DNA of 64,000 bases from HLUCCA09 sp038757905 (lineage in GTDB: Bacteria; Pseudomonadota; Alphaproteobacteria; Rhodobacterales; Rhodobacteraceae), in NCBI GenBank assembly GCA_038757905.1, contig JBCDGG010000001.1, positions 1 through 64,000 of the forward strand, written 5' to 3'. A model generated the notes under the pieces. That model was not told the origin of the DNA. It searched no databases and saw nothing but the letters and a program-made list of their open reading frames with translations. Positions 59,788 to 64,000 of the stretch are shown here, one piece after another. The translations under genes were made by a program, and so were the position numbers. Position 1 is the first letter of the stretch. Every line of letters starts with the position of its first letter.

Positions 59788-60927
59788 ATGGTAGAGCTTC
59801 CTAGCCAACACGATTTCGCGGCCATTCGCGCGGGCTTCGATCCCGATCCCGCCCGCTCCCTCTCACTGCGCAAGGAGGCGTATGTCCAGCCCGCATGGTT
59901 CGGGGCCGATCTGACGGCAATCCTGGCCCGAAGCTGGCAATGGGTCTGCCATGTCGAAAAGCTCCGCGCGCCCGGCTCGTATGTCAGCATCGAGATTGCC
60001 GGGCATCCCATTGCCATCGTGAGGGATCGGCAGGGCACGTTGCGGGCGTTCTACAACGTCTGCAAACACCGCGCCCATGCCCTGCTGAGCGGCGACGGGC
60101 AGACGACGCGGATCATGTGCCCCTATCATGCGTGGGTCTACGGCCTCGACGGCCGGCTGGTGCGCGCCCCGCATACCGAGACGCTGCAGGACTTCGACCC
60201 CAAGCAGATCTGCCTAGACGCGGTGAAGGTAGAGGAGTTCTGCGGCTTCGTCTTCGTGAACCTCGACCCGGACGCCCCCCCGATGCGCACCACGACCGGG
60301 AACCTTGAAACCGAGCTGCGCCATTGGGCGCCGGACATCGAGCGGCTGACCTTCGGGCATCGGCTGACCTACGATATCAGGTCCAACTGGAAGAACGTCG
60401 TCGACAATTTCCTGGAATGCTACCACTGCCCCACGGCGCACAAGGATTTCTGCGACCTTGTGGATATGAACACCTACAAGGTGACCACCCATGGCATCTA
60501 TTCCAGCCACATGGCCGAAGCCGGCAAGGCCGCGAACTCCGCCTACGATGTGTCCAATGCGACGGTGCGGACGCATGCCGTCTGGTGGCTCTGGCCGACA
60601 ACCTGTCTGATGCGCTATCCGGGGCGATCGTCGATGATCGTGCTCAACGTCATCCCCATCGGGCCGGACAGGACCCTGGAGACCTACGATTTCTTCCTGG
60701 AGACGCCTGAACCAGACGCGATGGAGCTGGAGGCGATCCGGTATCTCGACGAGGTGCTGCAGCGCGAAGACATCGACATCGTCGAGAGCGTCCAGCGTGG
60801 CATGTCCACCCCGGCCTTCACGCAAGGGCGGATCGTGAACGACCCGGACGGCTCCGGGAAGTCGGAGCATGCCGTCCATCACTTCCATGGGCTCGTGCTC
60901 GATGCCTACGCAAAGGCGGCCGTATGA
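59788..60927 (+). CDS. Rieske oxygenase alpha subunit (CntA/GbcA-like)
   Basis: A 379-residue ring-hydroxylating-type oxygenase. The Rieske site is CKHRAH (Cys92, His94) and CPYH (Cys111, His114). The mononuclear iron site is NFLECYHCPTAH, with His213 and His218, and Glu210 at the bridging position where aromatic dioxygenases have Asp. The Glu is typical of carnitine monooxygenase CntA and related GbcA proteins that act on quaternary amines. No reductase gene is visible in the window. It starts the 59788-64000 operon. Confidence 0.92.
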   Translation: MVELPSQHDFAAIRAGFDPDPARSLSLRKEAYVQPAWFGADLTAILARSWQWVCHVEKLRAPGSYVSIEIAGHPIAIVRDRQGTLRAFYNVCKHRAHALLSGDGQTTRIMCPYHAWVYGLDGRLVRAPHTETLQDFDPKQICLDAVKVEEFCGFVFVNLDPDAPPMRTTTGNLETELRHWAPDIERLTFGHRLTYDIRSNWKNVVDNFLECYHCPTAHKDFCDLVDMNTYKVTTHGIYSSHMAEAGKAANSAYDVSNATVRTHAVWWLWPTTCLMRYPGRSSMIVLNVIPIGPDRTLETYDFFLETPEPDAMELEAIRYLDEVLQREDIDIVESVQRGMSTPAFTQGRIVNDPDGSGKSEHAVHHFHGLVLDAYAKAAV

Positions 60928-62468
60928 AGCGGCCGAACCTCGTCGTTCTGATGGCCGATCAGCTGGCGCCGCACTTCCTCGGCGCCTATGGGCACAAAGC
61001 CGCAAAGACCGCCCATATCGACGCGCTTGCCGCGCGCGGCATGCGCTTCGACGCGGCGTATTGCAACTCGCCGCTGTGCGCGCCGTCGCGCTTCGCGTTC
61101 ATGTCCGGCCAGTTGATCAGCCGGATCGCGGCCTATGACAACGCGTCGGAGTTCTGTGCCTCGGTTCCCACCTTTGCGCATTATCTCAAGGCGCTCGGCT
61201 ATCGCACTTGCCTGTCGGGGAAGATGCACTTCGTCGGGCCGGATCAGAAGCACGGGTTCGAAGACCGTGTGACGACGGATATCTACCCCGCGGATTTCGC
61301 CTGGACCCCGGATTGGGAAGCCGCGGACGAGCGCATCGACAAGTGGTACCACAACATGGCCACGGTCAAGGAAAGCGGCGTCGCCGTGGCCACGTTTCAG
61401 ACCGATTACGACGACGAGGTCGCGTTCGCGGCGCGCCGCTGGCTGATCAACCGGGGCCGGGACCGGGCAGGAGGGGATGACACGCCGTTCTGCCTGGTGG
61501 CGAGCTTCATCCATCCGCACGACCCCTACGTGGCCAAACCGGAATGGTGGGATCTCTACGCCGACGACGAGATCGACATGCCGGACGTCGTGCTCGCCCC
61601 CGAGGAGCAGGACCCCTTCTCGCGCCGGGTGATGGACGGGATCGAAGCCTCGACAGTGCCGCTCAGCGCGGCGGACATACGCCGCGCGCGCCGCGCCTAT
61701 CTTGCCAATGTCAGCTATTTCGACAGCAAGGTCGGCGCTGTGATCACGACGCTGGAGGAGATCGGCGCGCTTGAGGAGACGATCGTCGTCGTCACCGCCG
61801 ATCACGGCGACATGCTGGGCGAGCGTGGGCTGTGGTACAAGATGAACTTCTTCGAGCACTCCGCCCGGGTTCCCTTGATCTTCGCCGGGCCTGGAATAGC
61901 GCAGGGCACCGCGCGGCAGGCCTGCGCGCTCGTCGATCTGCTGCCGACCTTTCTGGAGATCGCCGGCGGGGGCCCGGACCTTCTGGGGGGCCCGATCGAC
62001 GGGCGCTCGCTGATGCCGCTCGCGCGCGGCGGCGATGACCCTGTCGACGAAGCCATCGGAGAATACTGCGCCGAGATGACCCCCTGGCCCGTCTTCATGA
62101 TCCGTCGCGGGCCGCTGAAATACATCCACTGCGATATCGATCCGCCGCAGCTCTACGATCTTGACGCCGACGCTCAGGAACGGGTGAACCGAGCCGCCGA
62201 CCCCGCGTACGCCGAGGCCGCCCGCGGCTTCGCGGCCGAAGTGACGGCGCGTTGGGACAGCGCGGTGCTGCGTCAGGATGTGATCCGCACGCAGAAGGCC
62301 CGCCGCGCGCTGCATGCGGCGATGGAAGCCGGGGCAGGGGAGCCCTGGGACTATAACCCGCCCCGCAACGCCTCGAACGAGTATGTCCGAAACCACATGG
62401 ATTGGACGGCCGCGGCTGCCCGCTATCGTCTGCCACCGCTGAAGGGGGAGCCCGATGGGCATGCTTGA
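60924..62468 (+). CDS. betC: Choline sulfatase-like arylsulfatase
   Basis: A 514-residue sulfatase. Metal-ligand MADQLAPHFLG is near residue 12, the formylglycine motif CAPSR places the modified Cys at residue 52, and THP/TADHGDMLGERGLW is the late metal site. The C-terminal PWDYNPPRNASNEYVRNHMDW matches the tail of BetC, which hydrolyses choline-O-sulfate to choline and sulfate. The ATG overlaps the Rieske gene stop. The length matches BetC (about 505-515 residues). Confidence 0.92.
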   Translation: MKRPNLVVLMADQLAPHFLGAYGHKAAKTAHIDALAARGMRFDAAYCNSPLCAPSRFAFMSGQLISRIAAYDNASEFCASVPTFAHYLKALGYRTCLSGKMHFVGPDQKHGFEDRVTTDIYPADFAWTPDWEAADERIDKWYHNMATVKESGVAVATFQTDYDDEVAFAARRWLINRGRDRAGGDDTPFCLVASFIHPHDPYVAKPEWWDLYADDEIDMPDVVLAPEEQDPFSRRVMDGIEASTVPLSAADIRRARRAYLANVSYFDSKVGAVITTLEEIGALEETIVVVTADHGDMLGERGLWYKMNFFEHSARVPLIFAGPGIAQGTARQACALVDLLPTFLEIAGGGPDLLGGPIDGRSLMPLARGGDDPVDEAIGEYCAEMTPWPVFMIRRGPLKYIHCDIDPPQLYDLDADAQERVNRAADPAYAEAARGFAAEVTARWDSAVLRQDVIRTQKARRALHAAMEAGAGEPWDYNPPRNASNEYVRNHMDWTAAAARYRLPPLKGEPDGHA

Positions 62469-63252
62469 GGGCAAGGTCGCCCTGGTGACGGGGGGCTGCG
62501 GCGGGATCGGGCGCGCCATCGTCGCACGCTTCCGGCGCGAAGGGGCGCAGGTCTATGCCGCGGACCTCAGCGAAGCGGGATCGCTGCCCGGTGAGGGCCC
62601 CGACGCCCGCGGGTTCGTGCGGCTCGACGTGCGCCGCGAAGACGAGGCGATCGGGGCCATGGACAGGCTGCGCACGGAGCACGGCAAGCTCGACATTCTG
62701 GTGAACGCAGCCGGGATCGAGATCGAGAAGACCATCGAGGAGACAACCCTCGAGGACTGGAACCAATCCTTCGCCGTCAACGTGACGGGTACGTTTCTGA
62801 CCTCGAAACATGCGCTTCCCCTGATGCGGGCGGCGGCCAGGGGCGGGAGCAGCGCCTCGATCATCAACTTCGGCTCGTATGATGGGTTCATCGCCGATCC
62901 GTGCCTTGCCGCCTACTGCGCGACGAAGGGAGCGGTGCATGCCCTGACCCGCGCGATGGCCTGCGATCACGGGCCCGACGGCATCCGCGTCAACGCGGTG
63001 TGCCCTGGCTATGTCGACACGCCGATGCTGCAGAGCTTCTTTGGCGGCGCGGGCTCGGGCGGTGCGGGAAAGACCATCGACCAGCTTCAGCAGGCTGTCC
63101 GGGACGTGCACCCGATGCGCACCTATGGCACGCCGGAGGATATCGCGAACCTCGTCAACTGGCTCGCGAGCGACGAGGCGCGCTATGCCTCCGGCCAGCT
63201 CTGGGTGCTGGACGGCGGGCTATCGGCGCAAGTTCAGCAGATGAGGCTCTGA
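62455..63252 (+). CDS. Short-chain dehydrogenase/reductase
   Basis: A 265-residue classical SDR with TGGCGGIGRA, NAAGIEIE, the catalytic YCATKGAVHAL and PGYVDTPML. It overlaps the sulfatase gene by 14 nt (ATG at 62455; ATG at 62461 is an alternative). Next to a BKACE gene it could supply the beta-keto acid, for example by oxidising a 3-hydroxy acid such as carnitine. That is an inference from context. Confidence 0.93.
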   Translation: MGMLEGKVALVTGGCGGIGRAIVARFRREGAQVYAADLSEAGSLPGEGPDARGFVRLDVRREDEAIGAMDRLRTEHGKLDILVNAAGIEIEKTIEETTLEDWNQSFAVNVTGTFLTSKHALPLMRAAARGGSSASIINFGSYDGFIADPCLAAYCATKGAVHALTRAMACDHGPDGIRVNAVCPGYVDTPMLQSFFGGAGSGGAGKTIDQLQQAVRDVHPMRTYGTPEDIANLVNWLASDEARYASGQLWVLDGGLSAQVQQMRL

Positions 63253-63253
63253 C

Positions 63254-64000
63254 ATGCCCAAACCCGTGATCATCACCTGCGCGCCAACGGGCGGCATCCA
63301 CACGCCGACGATGAGCCCGCATCTGCCGGTCACGCCTGACGAGATCGCGCAGGCGAGCATCGAGGCCGCCGAAGCCGGCGCCTCCATCATCCACCTGCAT
63401 GCGCGGGACCCCGAAACTGGCAAACCCGACCCGCGGACGGAGACGTTCCTGAAGTTCCTGCCCCGCATCAAGCAATCCACCGATGCGGTGATCAACGTCT
63501 CCACCGGCGCGGGGCTCGGCATGTCGATGGAGGAACGGCTGCGCGCGGCCACGACGACCAGCCCTGAGATGGCGAGCCTCAACATGGGCAGCATGAATTT
63601 CGGGATCTTTCCGATGCTGGAGAAGTACACGGAGTGGACGTACGATTGGGAGCCGGAGTTCCTCGGCATGACCCGCGACTTCATCTTTCCTAACACCTTC
63701 GCCACCATCGAATACGCGCTGCGCGAGCTGGGCGAGGGCCACGGCACGAAGTTCGAGTTCGAGTGCTACGATCTTGGCCACCTCTACAACGTGAAATGGT
63801 TCGTCGATCAGGGGCTCATCAAGCCGCCGTTCTTCATCCAGATGGTCTTCGGCATCCTGGGCGGCATGGGTGCGGAGCTCGACCATCTCGTGCACCTGCA
63901 CCGCACGGCAGACAGGCTCTTTGGGGCGGAGAACTACGAATGGTCGGTGCTGGCCGCGGGGCGGCATCAGATGCCCTTTGCCACGCAGTCGGCGATGCTC
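63254..64000 (+). CDS. Beta-keto acid cleavage enzyme (BKACE, DUF849), N-terminal part
   Basis: The first 249 codons of a BKACE-family protein (MPKPVIITCAPTGGIHTP start); the rest lies beyond the window. The zinc site is IIHLHARDPETG (residues ~45-56), and NVSTGAGLGMSMEERL is conserved. BKACE enzymes cleave a beta-keto acid with acetyl-CoA; one subgroup acts on 3-dehydrocarnitine. It begins 1 nt after the SDR stop, so the two are probably co-translated. Confidence 0.95.
   Translation, partial: MPKPVIITCAPTGGIHTPTMSPHLPVTPDEIAQASIEAAEAGASIIHLHARDPETGKPDPRTETFLKFLPRIKQSTDAVINVSTGAGLGMSMEERLRAATTTSPEMASLNMGSMNFGIFPMLEKYTEWTYDWEPEFLGMTRDFIFPNTFATIEYALRELGEGHGTKFEFECYDLGHLYNVKWFVDQGLIKPPFFIQMVFGILGGMGAELDHLVHLHRTADRLFGAENYEWSVLAAGRHQMPFATQSAML

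Noticed and set aside
1..64000. CRISPR arrays, rRNA genes and insertion sequences
   Set aside because: No regularly spaced repeat array, no rRNA signature and no transposase were seen on either strand. The only mobile unit is the tRNA-Asn element.

Overview
The window is high-GC chromosomal DNA from an alphaproteobacterium, most likely in the Rhodobacterales (Roseobacter/Paracoccaceae-like). The evidence is the densely overlapping high-GC operons, two proteins with VPLPA/PEP-CTERM-type C-terminal anchors, an alphaproteobacterial LexA box (GTTC-N7-GTTC) before uvrA, and the many small-molecule catabolic operons typical of marine members of this group. There are no rRNA genes, one tRNA and no CRISPR array.

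Layout. (1) 1-4785: a tetronate (threonate/erythronate-type) catabolic operon with the tail of a ribose-type ABC permease, an SMP-30 lactonase, LtnD, OtnK, OtnC and OtnI. (2) 5230-10453: two very large coiled-coil proteins on the minus strand, translationally coupled, matching no family I know. This is the best candidate for an undescribed system. (3) 10454-12692: gene-poor DNA with a small lipoprotein gene and a DUF6650-like gene. (4) 12775-20893: an 8.1-kb integrated element of lower GC inserted in the 3' end of tRNA-Asn. It is bounded by 16-bp direct repeats, carries a P4-type integrase, an AlpA-like regulator, a damaged PrimPol-helicase replication gene and about eight unrecognised small genes, and it separates the tRNA from its ancestral terminator.

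(5) 21018-29647: an MBL hydrolase, an EnvZ-type kinase, a DUF924 protein, lipoamide dehydrogenase, an MFS transporter and two CTERM-anchored exported proteins, one followed by decayed tandem copies of its own 3' end. (6) 29743-38853: SOS-regulated uvrA with a patatin, a valine-degradation operon (acyl-CoA dehydrogenase, HIBYL-CoA hydrolase, HIBADH), an L,D-transpeptidase and the start of the next block. (7) 38290-45849: a divergent zinc-starvation locus around two operator palindromes. One arm encodes DUF1636 and a FecBCD-type importer plus an acetyltransferase. The other encodes Zur, a COG0523 GTPase, a WD40-like protein, a CHEPGC-motif protein and an alpha/beta hydrolase with its nucleophile replaced.

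(8) 46165-51811: a low-GC ATP-grasp gene, a LysR regulator, a DUF2189 membrane protein, and a divergent TetR/Tat-exported SDR pair with a palindromic operator. (9) 52138-64000: two adjacent catabolic operons with LysR and GlxA/AraC regulators. They encode a class II aldolase, a gamma-butyrobetaine-hydroxylase-like dioxygenase, a beta-hydroxyacid dehydrogenase, an ALDH, a CntA/GbcA-like Rieske oxygenase, choline sulfatase, an SDR and a beta-keto acid cleavage enzyme that runs off the end. The enzyme set suggests use of quaternary amines (choline sulfate, gamma-butyrobetaine, carnitine or a relative). The exact substrate is an inference.
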